Source: Vibrio ruber DSM 16370 (lineage in GTDB: Bacteria; Pseudomonadota; Gammaproteobacteria; Enterobacterales; Vibrionaceae). From it: DNA of 64,000 nt. Positions 9,410 to 20,312 of the stretch are shown here, in pieces; the stretch's first letter is position 1; each line of letters opens with the position of its first letter. The notes under the pieces were generated by a model. It made no database searches and had not been told where the DNA came from. It saw only the letters and a list, made by a program, of their open reading frames with translations. A program made the position numbers and the translations under genes. The stretch covers positions 1 to 64,000 of the forward strand of contig NZ_FULE01000029.1 of NCBI RefSeq assembly GCF_900163965.1, read 5' to 3'.

Positions 9410-12400
9410 TTGAAAGAGGTAAGTATCAATCGCTGACCATGATCAACTGGAACGGTTTTTTTGCCCGTACGTTTGATATTGATAATTTGGTCACCACACT
9501 TTCCGGTGGGAACGGTGCGGGGAAATCAACCACAATGGCAGCTTTTATTACCGCGCTGATCCCTGACCAAAGTCTGCTGCATTTTCGTAATACCACTGAA
9601 GCCGGCAGTTCCCAGTCGTCACGAGATAAAGGGTTACACGGTAAACTTCAGCCCGGCACATGTTATGCCGCATTAGATGTGGTGAACTCGCGCAAGCAGA
9701 GAGTGCTGTTTGCTGTCCGACTGCAACAAGTGGCCGGCCGGGATAAGAAAGTCGATATTAAGCCGTTTCTGGTGCAGGGCATTCCCAGCCATATTCGCCC
9801 GACAGACATTTTGATTGAAACCTTGTCGGATCAACAAGCCCGGGTACGGACAATCAGTGAAGTGAAAGATGCTGTCGCTGGGTTGGAAGGAACGCAGTTC
9901 AAAACATTTAGTTCGGTGGTGGATTACCACACCCAGATGTTTGAATTTGGGGTTGTACCGAAAAAAATGCGTTCAAGCAGTGACCGTTCCAAATTTTATC
10001 GTTTGATTGAAGCCTCTTTATACGGTGGGATTTCCAGTGCGATCACGCGTTCGCTGCGTGACTATTTGCTGCCGCAGAATGGCGGTGTGAAGAAAGCGTT
10101 TCAGGATATGGAAGCCGCACTGCGTGAAAACCGGATGACGCTTGAAGCGATCAAAACCACGCAGGCGGATCGGGATCTGTTCAAACATCTGATTACTGAA
10201 TCAACCAATTATGTCGCATCTGATTATATGCGTCATGCCAATGAGCGTCGCAGCAAAGTTGAACAGGCACTGTCATTCCGTCAGACTTTATTCGGTGCGC
10301 AGCAAACTTTGGTGACGCAAAGTGAATTGCTGACTCGGGTGAAAGATGAACTCGATGAACTGACGGAGCAGGAATCAGCGCTGGAACAAGATCACCAGAG
10401 TGCTTCGGATTATTTGCAACTGGTGCATAACGCATTACGCCAAAAAGAAAAAATTGAGCGTTACCGGGAAGACCTAGAAGAACTGAATGAGCGTCTTGAA
10501 GAGCAACTGATGGTGGTTGAAGAGGCTCAGGAGCAGACCCTTGAAGCTGAAAATCATACTACGATTCTGGAAGATGAAGTCGACAGTCTGAAATCGCAAC
10601 TGGCCGATTATCAGCAAGCGCTGGATGTACAGCAAACCAGAGCACTCCAGTATCAGCAAGCGGTTCAGGCACTGGAAAAAGCCAAAGCTGCACTGGGTGA
10701 TGAGAGCCTGACGGCTGACAATGCATCGCAGAAAATTCAGACGTTGAATCAGTCACAGCATGAGATGACCGAGCGGGTCTTGCAACTGAAGCATCGTCTG
10801 GATATGTCGGCTGCCGTTGCATCTCAGTTTGAGCAGGCATTTCAGTTAGTACAGTCCGTACTTGGTGATGTGGCACGTCATACTGCCTATGAGCACGGTG
10901 TAACCCTGATTGAAAAATCACGACAGTGTAAACAATTGATTGCACAGGAAAACCAGTGGTATACCCGTCAGAGCGAGATTTCCCGCCAGCTAGAGCGCCA
11001 GAGCAATATTGTAGCCCTGGCAGAGACCTATCAGCACGAATATCAGGAAACGCTCGATGATGAAGCCGCGATCAATGAAGCGCGTGAAAAGCATCAGGCA
11101 GTATTGGAGGTTGTGGACGAGGAATTCATCGCACTTCGGGAATCACGCAGTAATTTACGCCGCAATCAAGAAGATATCCGTGCGCAAATTCAGCGATTGG
11201 AAAGTATTGCGCCTCAGTGGATTGTTGCGCGTAATGCGTTAGATGATCTGCGTGAACAGAGTGGCGAAGCGCTGGAAAGTTCACAGGCGGTTTTTTCTCA
11301 TATGCAGCAGACGCTGGAGCGAGAAAAACAGCAAACAGCAGAGAAAGAAAAACTCGCATTACAGCGTCATAATCTTGAACAGGAAATTGAACGGCTGGCC
11401 TCTCCCGGCGGAGCCAATGATGCGCGGCTAAAATCGCTGGCTGATACATTAGGCGGTATGTTGTTATCAGAAATTTATGATGATATTACGCTGGAAGACG
11501 CCCCTTATTTCAGTGCGATGTACGGTCCGGCCAGACATGCCATTGTTGTCTCTGATTTGTCAGAAATTCAGGAGCGCTTGGCGGAGCTGGATGACTGCCC
11601 GGAAGATGTGTACATCATTGAAGGTGATGTTGATGCTTTTGATGACAGTTCGTTTGATGCCGATGAGCTTGAAGGCGCCGTCTGTGTCCGTTTGAATGAC
11701 CGCCAGATTCGTTATTCCCGTTTCCCTGAGATTCCTCTGTTCGGCCGGGCCGCAAGAGAGCAGCGGCTGGAGCAGCTGCGGGCTCAGCGAGATGATATTG
11801 TTGAGTTGCACGCCAAAGCTTCATTTGATTCGCAGAAATTGCAACGGTTATATCAGGCATATCAGACGTTTGTAGCGTCTCATATGACGACAGTGTTTGA
11901 AGCTGATCCGGAACAGGCACTTCAGACGTGTCGTGAGCAGTTGAATCAGATTGGTCGCTCACTGACTGAACTGAGCCATCAGGAACAGCAGCTACAAACA
12001 CGGCAACAGCAAAGTAAAAACGCGCTATCACTCATTGAGAAGGTTGCGCCTTTTGTCCACCTGTTGGCCGATGATACATTGCAGGCGCAAGCCAGTGAGA
12101 TTGAAGACAGCCTTGCAGAACTGGATGAGGCCAAACGCTTTTTAACGCAACATGGTTCGGCAATCGAGCAATTGAGTCGCTGTATCAATGCCCTCGAAAA
12201 CGACCCGGAACTGTTTGACGCGCTGGAAAATGAGTATCATCAGGCCGACCAGCAGTTGCAGCAAGTGAAAACTCAGATTTTTGCCATTTCGGATTTGATT
12301 GAACGCCGTCATCATTTGCGTTATTCCGATGCAGTGGCGTTAGTCAATCAGAGTGATGCATTGAGTGAGCAGTTGAAAGAGAAATTACAACTTGCGGAAT

Positions 12401-13860
12401 CCCAGCGCGGTGAAGCCAGAGAAGTCTTGAAACAGCGTCAGGGGCAGGCCAGTCAGTATCATCAGGTATTGGCTTCACTCAAGAGTGCCCATCAGTCAAA
12501 ACTCGAAACTGTGCAAGAATTTGAACAAGAGTTACAAGAGTTGGGTGTGCATACCGATGCCAGCGCACTGGAACGCGCAGAGAGCCGTAAGAACGAGCTT
12601 TATGAGCGTTTGCATGTCTCCCGGCAGCGACAAAGTGAGCTGGAGAGAACGCGTACATCGACCGAGATGGAGATGACATCGCTGAGTCGACAGCTGAAGA
12701 AAGTTGAGAAAGAGTACCGCGATCTCAGAACGTTTATCGTCAATGCTAAAGCTGGATGGTGCTCGGTGCTGCGGTTAGCAAGAGCACATGATGTTGAGCG
12801 ACGTTTACATAAACGGGAGCTGGCTTACCTATCAGCAGGCGAGCTTCGTTCTATGTCAGATAAAGCGTTAGGCTCTCTGCGTCTGGCCGTTGCCGATAAT
12901 GATACCTTGAGAGATGCTTTACGTCAGTCTGAAGATAATGCCAGACCGGAGCGTAAGGTGCTGTTTTATATTGAAGTGTATCAACACCTGCGTGAGCGGA
13001 TTCGGCAGGATATTATTCGCACCGACGATCCGGTTGAAGCCATTGAAGAAATGGAAGTTGAGCTTGCCCGATTGACAGAAGAGCTGACCCAGCGGGAATC
13101 ACGTTTGGCGATTAGTTCTGAGTCTGTCGCCAGTATTATTCTTAAAACGATTCAACGTGAGCAGAACCGGATTCGGATGCTCAACCAAGGTCTGTCCAAT
13201 ATTCACTTCGGTCAGGTCAATGGGGTACGTTTGAATGTGAAAGTGCGTGAAAGCCACGAAATGCTCCTGACTGGGTTGTCGGAGCAGCAGGCGCAGCATC
13301 AGGACTTGTTCAACAGCCCGCGTTATACTTTCTCTGAAGCAATGGCGAAACTGTTCCAGCGGGTTAATCCGCATATCGATATGGGGCAGCGTTCACCGCA
13401 GGTATTGGGGGAAGAATTGCTGGACTACCGGAATTATCTGGAGCTCAATGTTGAAGTTAACCGGGGAACGGATGGTTGGTTACAGGCTGAGTCAGGCGCG
13501 CTCTCGACCGGGGAAGCGATTGGGACAGGTCAGTCTATTCTGTTGATGGTTGTGCAGAGCTGGGAAGAGGAATCCCGTCGTCTGCGTAGTAAAGATATTG
13601 TGCCATGTCGTCTCTTATTCCTTGATGAGGCTGCACGGCTGGATGCCAAGTCGATTTCAACCCTGTTTGAGTTGTGTGATCGATTGGATATGCAACTGTT
13701 AATTGCAGCACCGGAAAATATCAGTCCGGAAAAAGGCACCACATATAAATTAGTGCGCAAGATTCACAAAAACCATGAACACGTTCATGTGGTTGGTTTG
13801 CGGGGGTTTGGCCACAATCAGACGTCTGAATCCGAAGATATGGCGGCGGAAGCTTCCTAA
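9406..13860 (+). CDS. mukB: Chromosome partition protein MukB (SMC-like ATPase)
   Basis: This is the SMC-like motor of the MukBEF condensin. It has 1,484 residues, the normal length for MukB. The N-terminal head carries the Walker A motif GGNGAGKS (residues 34-41). Two long coiled coils (about 300-660 and 790-1100) flank the hinge. The C-terminal head has the ABC signature [12 protein letters not shown] near residue 1366 and Walker [12 protein letters not shown] near residue 1405. The ATGA overlap with mukE and the terminator at 13893-13921 define the end of the operon. Confidence 0.97.
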   Translation: MIERGKYQSLTMINWNGFFARTFDIDNLVTTLSGGNGAGKSTTMAAFITALIPDQSLLHFRNTTEAGSSQSSRDKGLHGKLQPGTCYAALDVVNSRKQRVLFAVRLQQVAGRDKKVDIKPFLVQGIPSHIRPTDILIETLSDQQARVRTISEVKDAVAGLEGTQFKTFSSVVDYHTQMFEFGVVPKKMRSSSDRSKFYRLIEASLYGGISSAITRSLRDYLLPQNGGVKKAFQDMEAALRENRMTLEAIKTTQADRDLFKHLITESTNYVASDYMRHANERRSKVEQALSFRQTLFGAQQTLVTQSELLTRVKDELDELTEQESALEQDHQSASDYLQLVHNALRQKEKIERYREDLEELNERLEEQLMVVEEAQEQTLEAENHTTILEDEVDSLKSQLADYQQALDVQQTRALQYQQAVQALEKAKAALGDESLTADNASQKIQTLNQSQHEMTERVLQLKHRLDMSAAVASQFEQAFQLVQSVLGDVARHTAYEHGVTLIEKSRQCKQLIAQENQWYTRQSEISRQLERQSNIVALAETYQHEYQETLDDEAAINEAREKHQAVLEVVDEEFIALRESRSNLRRNQEDIRAQIQRLESIAPQWIVARNALDDLREQSGEALESSQAVFSHMQQTLEREKQQTAEKEKLALQRHNLEQEIERLASPGGANDARLKSLADTLGGMLLSEIYDDITLEDAPYFSAMYGPARHAIVVSDLSEIQERLAELDDCPEDVYIIEGDVDAFDDSSFDADELEGAVCVRLNDRQIRYSRFPEIPLFGRAAREQRLEQLRAQRDDIVELHAKASFDSQKLQRLYQAYQTFVASHMTTVFEADPEQALQTCREQLNQIGRSLTELSHQEQQLQTRQQQSKNALSLIEKVAPFVHLLADDTLQAQASEIEDSLAELDEAKRFLTQHGSAIEQLSRCINALENDPELFDALENEYHQADQQLQQVKTQIFAISDLIERRHHLRYSDAVALVNQSDALSEQLKEKLQLAESQRGEAREVLKQRQGQASQYHQVLASLKSAHQSKLETVQEFEQELQELGVHTDASALERAESRKNELYERLHVSRQRQSELERTRTSTEMEMTSLSRQLKKVEKEYRDLRTFIVNAKAGWCSVLRLARAHDVERRLHKRELAYLSAGELRSMSDKALGSLRLAVADNDTLRDALRQSEDNARPERKVLFYIEVYQHLRERIRQDIIRTDDPVEAIEEMEVELARLTEELTQRESRLAISSESVASIILKTIQREQNRIRMLNQGLSNIHFGQVNGVRLNVKVRESHEMLLTGLSEQQAQHQDLFNSPRYTFSEAMAKLFQRVNPHIDMGQRSPQVLGEELLDYRNYLELNVEVNRGTDGWLQAESGALSTGEAIGTGQSILLMVVQSWEEESRRLRSKDIVPCRLLFLDEAARLDAKSISTLFELCDRLDMQLLIAAPENISPEKGTTYKLVRKIHKNHEHVHVVGLRGFGHNQTSESEDMAAEAS

Positions 13861-13892
13861 GGTAGCCGGATGATTACTGGTTAAATTATAAA

Positions 13893-13921
13893 AACCACCT
13901 GTTTTTTCAGGTGGTTTTTTT
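13893..13921 (+). terminator. Intrinsic terminator of the cmoM-mukFEB operon
   Basis: A 9-bp stem AACCACCTG / CAGGTGGTT with a T6 loop is followed by a T tract, 32 bases after the mukB stop. Confidence 0.88.
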
Positions 13922-13945
13922 GTTGTGTATGATGCATCTGGTCAC

Positions 13946-13970
13946 GAAAAAGGGCGGTGAATGCCGCCCT
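13946..13970 (-). terminator. Intrinsic terminator of the gtr cassette
   Basis: On the minus strand GGGCGG / CCGCCC with loop CATTCA is followed by TTTTT, 28 bases beyond the stop of the convergent gtrC-like gene. The mukB and gtr units thus each have their own terminator. Confidence 0.8.
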
Positions 13971-13997
13971 TATATCCGGGGGAGGGGATATATTCAT

Positions 13998-15377
13998 TTA
14001 ATCAATAGAGACGAATAGTTTATCTGCTTGTTTTTCCACGGTTGCCTCTCCGCGAACCTGTGCCCTCGGGACATCTTTGACAACGATGTCGCTATCATGC
14101 CAGCCATATTGATACAGATAAGGCTTGATATAGTGCAGTCGCAGATTGGACAGATTCTTAAACGCATCGGAACCGGTGAGTCTGTAGAAATAAGCGCTGG
14201 TTTTAGTTTCATCAACACTGATAATGATTTGTTTGAACTGCTGCGGCTGTTGCAGATAATTGTGGGAATCATGCTCGGTTATCATTTCCGCAAAGAGAAT
14301 ACGTTTCTCGTTGTAGCCATAGTTATATTGATGCATCTGCCACGCAAACGGGATAAACAGGGTCACCAACAGTAAGGCGCGCCACCAGAAGCGGGGGACT
14401 AACAACACCAGCATTGCCATCCCCAGTGGCAGGGTGACACCAGAGCGTAGCGGTACTTTCACGCCCAGCGGAATGACACTGGCGTAAATGGAGAAGACCA
14501 CCAGCAATGCGACGAGGGTGTATTTCAGATGATTTTTTAATGCCCAGACGAGCGTCACTGCAACCGGAATATAGAACAGAGGACTTAATTCTGCCAGATA
14601 GCGGGCATTGCGTTCAAAGTTCCCCGCACTCTTGGCGATATTGGCAATGATTCCGCTGATATCCGTCGATGGGGTTGATTTCCGCCATGAGACAAATTCA
14701 ATAAAGTGGCCCGTACCGTTCTGGAGCAGGGTATAAGCATAAACACTCAAATTCGCGACGGCATAGCCGAGTACATAACCGGCAATCCAGAAACCAAGAA
14801 ATTGCAGCAGACTTCGGAAGTTCTCTTCATTCAACTGCCGGATGAAGAGCAAAGGCATCAGAAAATAGAATGCCGGGTAGGTCGCAAACAATAGAATACC
14901 GGAGGTGAGTAAGATCACCGGGCGTGAATAGCGATCTTTAATGCAACTGAACAATGCCAACATCAATGTACCGGGAATCAATGTCATCGGCCATTTGAAC
15001 AACATGGTAAAATAAGGAACATTGATCACCAGTAGCGCGAAGCAGCAGGCAAGCCAGCGATCTTGTCTTACACCGATTGCCACCTGATAACCAAAAATAA
15101 AAATAAATACATTGCATAGAGTGCCGGCGATAACAGCAGGCGTCAGCCGTAATAGGTCGAATAAAGCAAAATTAACCCAGCGTCCTTCAGAGACAAATTT
15201 AGATACATAATCGTCCATGTAAGGTAAAGCATCATGTGCCACATTTTCCAACATGGATTCGTGTAAGTTAAATATTGTCCATATCAGAGTAAACGTCAGA
15301 ATTCCCCATTTGAATAGTGAGACCGTATCGAACGGATTGTATGATACCGAGGGGGATGAAGCATGATTATTGATCAT
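13998..15377 (-). CDS. GtrII/GtrC-type polytopic glucosyltransferase
   Basis: This 459-residue membrane protein has about ten predicted hydrophobic segments and a hydrophilic C-terminal periplasmic tail. Its position directly after gtrA and gtrB genes identifies it as the third, serotype-determining member of a Gtr system. That member takes glucose from the undecaprenyl-phosphate carrier flipped by GtrA and adds it to O-antigen or another surface glycan in the periplasm. The N-terminal motif HDALPYMDDYVSKFVSEGRW, with paired acidic residues and an arginine between first and second membrane segments, resembles GtrII-family catalytic loops. It overlaps gtrA by 11 bases. The actual sugar and acceptor cannot be told from sequence. 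Confidence 0.75.
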   Translation of the reverse strand: MINNHASSPSVSYNPFDTVSLFKWGILTFTLIWTIFNLHESMLENVAHDALPYMDDYVSKFVSEGRWVNFALFDLLRLTPAVIAGTLCNVFIFIFGYQVAIGVRQDRWLACCFALLVINVPYFTMLFKWPMTLIPGTLMLALFSCIKDRYSRPVILLTSGILLFATYPAFYFLMPLLFIRQLNEENFRSLLQFLGFWIAGYVLGYAVANLSVYAYTLLQNGTGHFIEFVSWRKSTPSTDISGIIANIAKSAGNFERNARYLAELSPLFYIPVAVTLVWALKNHLKYTLVALLVVFSIYASVIPLGVKVPLRSGVTLPLGMAMLVLLVPRFWWRALLLVTLFIPFAWQMHQYNYGYNEKRILFAEMITEHDSHNYLQQPQQFKQIIISVDETKTSAYFYRLTGSDAFKNLSNLRLHYIKPYLYQYGWHDSDIVVKDVPRAQVRGEATVEKQADKLFVSID

Positions 15378-15795
15378 TTGTCCTCCGAGACGAAAAAATA
15401 GTGCGATAACCCAAGTAGTTGATGGTCATCGAAACACCAATCGCAACAACCTGTGCGAAATAAACGTACATCGCCAGTTGTTCGACCAACAGATACAACA
15501 CACCGGTACTACAGGCGAGTGATGACAAATTCACCACACAGAACGGTAGCAACTGACCGCGACGGGCGGAGCTTTTGAAGACAAAACCTCGATTGAGCAT
15601 AAAACTGATCAGCATCCCGATCATATAAGACAGGATGGATGCCACGAGATAATAACCGAGAAGCTGATACAGAATGACGAATAGAATATAGCTCGTCCCG
15701 GTATTGAGCATACCCACCAGCGCAAAACGGAGAGTTTGTCTGAGTTCGGGACGAATTCGGTTATCTAGCCACGGAATGTTTCTTGGTAGATTCAA
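15367..15795 (-). CDS. gtrA: GtrA-family bactoprenol-linked glucose flippase
   Basis: This 142-residue protein has four hydrophobic segments in the GtrA/DPMS pattern: RFALVGMLNTGTSY in the first segment, SYMIGMLISFMLNRGFVF in the second, and the final NYLGYRTIFS ending. The family is thought to flip undecaprenyl-phosphate-glucose across the inner membrane. It sits between gtrB and the GtrC-like gene and overlaps both, so the three are one translationally linked transcript. Confidence 0.88.
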   Translation of the reverse strand: MNLPRNIPWLDNRIRPELRQTLRFALVGMLNTGTSYILFVILYQLLGYYLVASILSYMIGMLISFMLNRGFVFKSSARRGQLLPFCVVNLSSLACSTGVLYLLVEQLAMYVYFAQVVAIGVSMTINYLGYRTIFSSRRTNDQ

Positions 15796-16729
15796 GCGCT
15801 CTTCCTTTTTTCACAATATAAAGCGGACGACCTTTCGATTCATTGTAGATCCGGGCGATATATTCACCGAGTATGCCAATCGAGATCAACTGTACGCCAC
15901 CAACAAACAAAATAGCGACGAATAGTGATGTCCAGCCGGAAACCCAATGGTCGGTCATCAGACGAACATAAATCGAGTACATGAGCATCGCAAAGGCCAC
16001 ACCTGAACACAAGAATCCCATCATGATGGATAGTTTCAGGGGTTTTACGGAAAACGAAAGAATGCCATCCAGGGCGAATTTAAGCATTTTACTCAGCGGG
16101 TATTTCGACTCTCCGGCAAAGCGAGGTGAACGTTCGTACAAAATCGAAGTTTGGTTGAAGCCTATCCAGCTTACCATACCGCGAATAAAGCGCGCTTTTT
16201 CCGGCATCGCAGTCAGTTGATCAACCACTTGTCTGTCCATCAGCCGGAAATCTCCGGTATCCAATGGGATTGGGACTTCTGATAAACGGTTGAGCATCCG
16301 ATAGAATAGTTTGGCGGAAGCGAGTTTAAAAGCGGATTCGCCTTCACGGTGATCACGCGTACCGTAAACCACATCATAACCGTCTTCCCACTTGGCGATC
16401 ATCTGCTCGATAAGTTTAGGGGGATCCTGTAAATCGGCATCAATCAACACCACCGCATCACCGGAACTGGCATCTAGCCCTGCGGTGACGGCTTGCTGAT
16501 GACCGAAATTACGCGACAAAGAGAGCACGATGACCTGATGATGTCGGCGGCTGTGCGCCAGCAACTGCTGTTCGGTATCGTCCGAACTGCCATCATTGAC
16601 AAAAATTAACTCAAAACGATAGCCGGGAATTGCATTGGTGACGGAAATTAGCTCTTTGACCGTAAAATCAATCACTTCACTTTCATTGAAACAAGGGACG
16701 ATCACGGATATTTTCTTTTTTGTATTCAT
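15761..16729 (-). CDS. gtrB: GtrB-type bactoprenol glucosyltransferase (GT2)
   Basis: The 322-residue protein starts with the GT2 fold sequence ISVIVPCFNESEVIDFT and has the VLIDADLQDPPKLI metal/nucleotide motif. Two C-terminal transmembrane helices complete the GtrB/DPM1-like arrangement. It would transfer glucose from UDP-glucose to undecaprenyl phosphate on the cytoplasmic side. It is the first gene of the gtr cassette and overlaps gtrA by 35 bases. Confidence 0.9.
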   Translation of the reverse strand: MNTKKKISVIVPCFNESEVIDFTVKELISVTNAIPGYRFELIFVNDGSSDDTEQQLLAHSRRHHQVIVLSLSRNFGHQQAVTAGLDASSGDAVVLIDADLQDPPKLIEQMIAKWEDGYDVVYGTRDHREGESAFKLASAKLFYRMLNRLSEVPIPLDTGDFRLMDRQVVDQLTAMPEKARFIRGMVSWIGFNQTSILYERSPRFAGESKYPLSKMLKFALDGILSFSVKPLKLSIMMGFLCSGVAFAMLMYSIYVRLMTDHWVSGWTSLFVAILFVGGVQLISIGILGEYIARIYNESKGRPLYIVKKGRALESTKKHSVAR

Positions 16730-16909
16730 AGCCTGCCACTTAGCTCCATTATGGATAACGACATGGAATCAGCCTAGCAATCGAATGTAAGAATCATGAC
16801 AAAGCGAGGTGAAAAGATCAGCAATCTTAGTCGGAGAGAGCGGTTGTATCCCCCTGACGCTATCTCGGTTGGATTTTCTCATGGAAGATAGCGTACGGGG
16901 GGAGAGGCA
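16730..16909. other. Spacer between the gtr cassette and the RimK-like operon
   Basis: There is no gene in these 180 bases. A 9-bp inverted repeat (ACGCTATCT 16857-16865 / AGATAGCGT 16886-16894) lies downstream of the 16910-17890 gene and may be an RNA hairpin at the 3' end of that transcript. The gtrB promoter should be here on the minus strand. Confidence 0.4.
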
Positions 16910-17890
16910 TTATTGGGTTAAATGCTGTGATGTTGCAGCAAAATGTTGCATCGCATATTCAACCCGCGCTTGGGGGGCTAAGGGTAATTCAGGTGAACCC
17001 ATATGTTCAATATGTCTGAGTCGCGGTAACAAACCCGCGCCATTGGCAATCTGAATGGCGAGACCGGGGCGAGCATTGAGTTCCAGTACCATCGGGCCTT
17101 TATTTTTATCCAGCACCATATCGGTCCCAAGATAACCCAACCCCGTCATTTCCCATGCTTGCGCGGCAAGTTCAAGCAGACGCTGCCAGTGAGGTACTTC
17201 CAGTTCAATCAGTGCCCGGCCGGTGTCCGGATGATGTGTCACGGGTTGCCCGAACTGAACAGCCCGTACTGCCCGGCCGGTTGCGATATCAATTCCGACC
17301 CCAACGGCTCCCTGATGCAGGTTTGCCTTGCCATCCGATGCACGGGTAGACAGGCGCATCATGCACATCACGGGATAGCCTTTGAAAACAATGACCCGGA
17401 CATCCGGGACCCCTTCATAGCTGAAACCATCGAAACAGTCATCAAACTGGATCAGGTTCTCGATGATTGCCACATCATTTTTACCGCCAAGCGAAAATAG
17501 CCCTGCCAGCGCGTTACTGACATGCCTTTCCACATCTTCAGCACTGAGTGTGGCACCAGATGGTTTGACATAAACACCGTTCTGATGAGAAGTGACTACC
17601 AAAATTCCTTTTCCGCCACTACCGCGGGCTGGTTTGATCACAAAGTTTGGCCACTGCTGAACCAGTTGGTGAATTTTTTTGACTTCATACTGGTTGCGGA
17701 TCACCCCGATAAGCTGGGGGACGGTACATCCGGCTTTCTCTGCGATGATTTTGGTTTGGAGCTTATCATCGACTAAGGGATATTTAGAGCGATCATTGTA
17801 ACGACCAATATAACTATGGTTGCGCTTATTCATCCCCATGATCCCCTTATGCCTTAAGCGAAAAGGGGAGGTATATTTTTCAAAAATCAT
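16910..17890 (-). CDS. RimK-like ATP-grasp protein (alpha-L-glutamate ligase-like)
   Basis: This 326-residue ATP-grasp protein has the phosphate-binding segment KPARGSGGKGILV, the DVRVIVFKG strand, a YLGTDMVLD segment and the metal-binding MVLELNARPGLAIQIANG near the C-terminus. These match the family annotated as alpha-L-glutamate ligase-like/RimK-related. ATP-grasp enzymes of this type join an amino acid to a carboxylate using ATP, but the substrate of this family is not known to me. It overlaps the 7TM gene by 4 bases. Those two genes and the lipoprotein gene form a conserved three-gene envelope module. Confidence 0.85.
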   Translation of the reverse strand: MIFEKYTSPFRLRHKGIMGMNKRNHSYIGRYNDRSKYPLVDDKLQTKIIAEKAGCTVPQLIGVIRNQYEVKKIHQLVQQWPNFVIKPARGSGGKGILVVTSHQNGVYVKPSGATLSAEDVERHVSNALAGLFSLGGKNDVAIIENLIQFDDCFDGFSYEGVPDVRVIVFKGYPVMCMMRLSTRASDGKANLHQGAVGVGIDIATGRAVRAVQFGQPVTHHPDTGRALIELEVPHWQRLLELAAQAWEMTGLGYLGTDMVLDKNKGPMVLELNARPGLAIQIANGAGLLPRLRHIEHMGSPELPLAPQARVEYAMQHFAATSQHLTQ

Positions 17891-19401
17891 AGTTCATCTA
17901 CCAGAGGTTTGAAGCGCTTCAATTCGCTGACACGGTAGCCGGTATAAGTTCCCAGCAACAGAATCAGTGCCAACACAATCAACTGTAATCCGATAAAATT
18001 AAATGTGAGGTGCTGAACATAGGGGTTGGTCATTCCCAGATAAACCAGAATCGCGGTAAACAGAGAGCCGCCACCCTGAAGAAAAACTTCTTTTGCACCA
18101 TCTTCTTCCCAGAGAATCGACATCCGCTCAATGGTCCATGAAAGAATAATCATCGGGAAGAACGTAATCGTGAGGCCTTCGGTAATCCCTAGCCGGAAGG
18201 AGAGAACCGTAAAGAGCGAAATAATCAGGATCACAGCAATGATGACCGCTGATATTCGTGCTACCAATAGCAGGTTCAGCTTGGACAGGTAACTGCGAAT
18301 AATCAGTCCTGTCCCCACAATCAACAGAAAACCGATAATACCGGTGAGTAGCTGGGTCTGGACAAATGCCACTGCGATCAAAACGGGCATAAATGTCCCG
18401 GAGGTTTTGAGACCGATAATGACACGGAGGAATACCACGATCAGGGCACCGATAGGAATCAACATGATGGTTTTAAACATCGCTTGTTCCTCTAACGGGA
18501 GACTGTGGATCGACAGGTTGAGTAATCCGTCCGCATTGACTTTACTATTGGTGGCCTCTTGTGGTGATACCTCGCGGGAAATCATGCTGAACTGCACGCG
18601 ACTGTTTTTACCGCCAATTACGTCCAGTAAGGAGACATTGGATTCATCCCATACCAATAAATTGGGATGGTTGGCTTGTTTGCCGGTATCCGGGTTAAAG
18701 ACGACCCAGCGCTCCCCGTCCCAGACTTCATTCATGGGTTCAATACTCTGACGACGACGGCCATCTTCCAGCTCCAGAACCCCAACAATCTTATTGGGAA
18801 TCCCCGAGTATGAAAGCATTTTTTGGGTCGCTTCAGACTTTGTCATCTGATTCAGCAGCAACTGTGCGTTCTGACTTTCTTCGTCATTCAGGGCTTTGAT
18901 CAGTTCTCTGGTAAAGGTGATGTCATCGGCTGAGCGCTCATTTGCTTGTGTAATCAAAGAGACTGCCGCAGCTTCTTCCGGGCTATCGAATGTGGGGCGG
19001 TCAACCGGGCCTTGCGGTGGTTCAGGACGTGATTTAGCCTCCGGATCGACAAGGAACTGTGTCTTGTAATAGATCGTTTGTGGGCCACTGGCCCGGCGAA
19101 TCGACCACTCGGCACGCCGCCCGGGGTTCGCTTCAAGGTAAGAAACCCCATAACCAGGAGAAGAGGCGGATTCACTAATCAGCGTAAATCCGTCCTGAGT
19201 GTATGGCGCTGCAAGGGAAACTTTGGCTTCTTTACCTTGCGCATTAAACTGAATGCGCGCTTCAATTTCCCAGACTTGCTTCGTCTCGCCTGGTGTCCAA
19301 GGGACACCATAAACCTGATGGCGAAAAACGCTTAAATAAATGCCGATCGCAATCAGCAGTACGATAGAGATATAAAATGGAATTCGGGAGGTCATGGTCA
19401 A
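17887..19401 (-). CDS. Inactive transglutaminase fused to seven transmembrane helices
   Basis: The 504-residue protein has one N-terminal membrane helix (residues 8-26), then a periplasmic region of about 280 residues with a degenerate transglutaminase-like segment (HSIGNK-type catalytic Cys not evident). A C-terminal bundle of about seven helices starts near residue 315 (MLIPIGALIVVFLRVIIG). This architecture is that of proteins annotated as inactive transglutaminase plus 7TM, always found with a RimK-like ligase and a retropepsin-like protein. I infer a membrane scaffold or sensor linking the periplasmic lipoprotein to the cytoplasmic ligase. Confidence 0.82.
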   Translation of the reverse strand: MTMTSRIPFYISIVLLIAIGIYLSVFRHQVYGVPWTPGETKQVWEIEARIQFNAQGKEAKVSLAAPYTQDGFTLISESASSPGYGVSYLEANPGRRAEWSIRRASGPQTIYYKTQFLVDPEAKSRPEPPQGPVDRPTFDSPEEAAAVSLITQANERSADDITFTRELIKALNDEESQNAQLLLNQMTKSEATQKMLSYSGIPNKIVGVLELEDGRRRQSIEPMNEVWDGERWVVFNPDTGKQANHPNLLVWDESNVSLLDVIGGKNSRVQFSMISREVSPQEATNSKVNADGLLNLSIHSLPLEEQAMFKTIMLIPIGALIVVFLRVIIGLKTSGTFMPVLIAVAFVQTQLLTGIIGFLLIVGTGLIIRSYLSKLNLLLVARISAVIIAVILIISLFTVLSFRLGITEGLTITFFPMIILSWTIERMSILWEEDGAKEVFLQGGGSLFTAILVYLGMTNPYVQHLTFNFIGLQLIVLALILLLGTYTGYRVSELKRFKPLVDEL

Positions 19402-19415
19402 TACTCACCAGATAA

Positions 19416-20207
19416 TTATTTGGCCGTAGATTGAATGTATTTCTTACTCACATCCACCAGCGCTATATCGCGGAGAAATTCACGTCCCAATAAAATTGGG
19501 TGTGACATATGAGAGCGATCGGCAAGGGTAAATTCTGTCCGTTCACGAATACTTCCGACGCTTATCCATAATTCAACCACGGCACGTCGTTCGGTTTCGG
19601 ACGTTGAAGCCTGCCGAATTTTGACATAGCGTAACACGGGCGCTTCAATCCAGTTGTCTTTATCTTCTTTCGATGCTTTATCATCGGTTTTTTTCTTATC
19701 CGAGGATTTATCTGCATCCTGTTCACTGCGGCCTGATAAATGAAATCTGACCCAGTCTTTCCCATTTCTTTCAAATTCTTCAATATCAGTGGCGTCCAGA
19801 GAGGACGTCGTCGCCCCCGTATCTACTCGAGCATCGAATTTTTGTTTGATCGGTTCGATACTGACACGCTCAACCTGCCCGAGAATGACCTTATTCACCG
19901 GAACCGGGTCGGACGAAGCCATCTGCTGCAGGGTTTGCGAGTTGTGCTCTTGCAGTAATGAATGCTGATAATGATTCTGATTGAGCTTGTGAATTTGCTG
20001 CTTTAAAGAAGAAACTTCACTCTCCAGACTATCGATGTAATCAACTTGATTACTGGACTGCAATTCCAGATTGGTCAGACGCTGGTTAATATTGCTTTCT
20101 GTCCCATGAATTGCTGCGATTGTCTCTTGGTGTAAGTTTCTTTCCTCTGTTGTGACGCATCCCGCTAGTGTGGATATTGCGGCCACAAGTGCAAGTCGTT
20201 TAAACAT
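19416..20207 (-). CDS. Retropepsin-like (RimK-associated) lipoprotein
   Basis: The 263-residue protein begins with a lipoprotein signal peptide ending in the lipobox LAGC (Cys16). Residues about 30-80 form a coiled coil. The C-terminal domain has the aspartic-protease-like motif KFDARVDTGATTSSL with a DTGA active-site signature, and a second conserved part ILLGREFLRDIALVDV. It belongs to the family named putative ATP-dependent zinc protease/RimK-associated, now regarded as retropepsin-like. A Lys/Asp-rich low-complexity insert (about residues 170-185) lies inside the domain. It is the first gene of the three-gene module and is probably anchored in the outer membrane facing the periplasm. Confidence 0.85.
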   Translation of the reverse strand: MFKRLALVAAISTLAGCVTTEERNLHQETIAAIHGTESNINQRLTNLELQSSNQVDYIDSLESEVSSLKQQIHKLNQNHYQHSLLQEHNSQTLQQMASSDPVPVNKVILGQVERVSIEPIKQKFDARVDTGATTSSLDATDIEEFERNGKDWVRFHLSGRSEQDADKSSDKKKTDDKASKEDKDNWIEAPVLRYVKIRQASTSETERRAVVELWISVGSIRERTEFTLADRSHMSHPILLGREFLRDIALVDVSKKYIQSTAK

Positions 20208-20312
20208 GAGTAACCTAATTCTTCGTTGTTATGATTGATAAAAGCATTCAGTGGTGATTTCCACGCTCTAGCGTACTCTGATTTTTGATATTGCGCGTTA
20301 GATGTATGTCAA

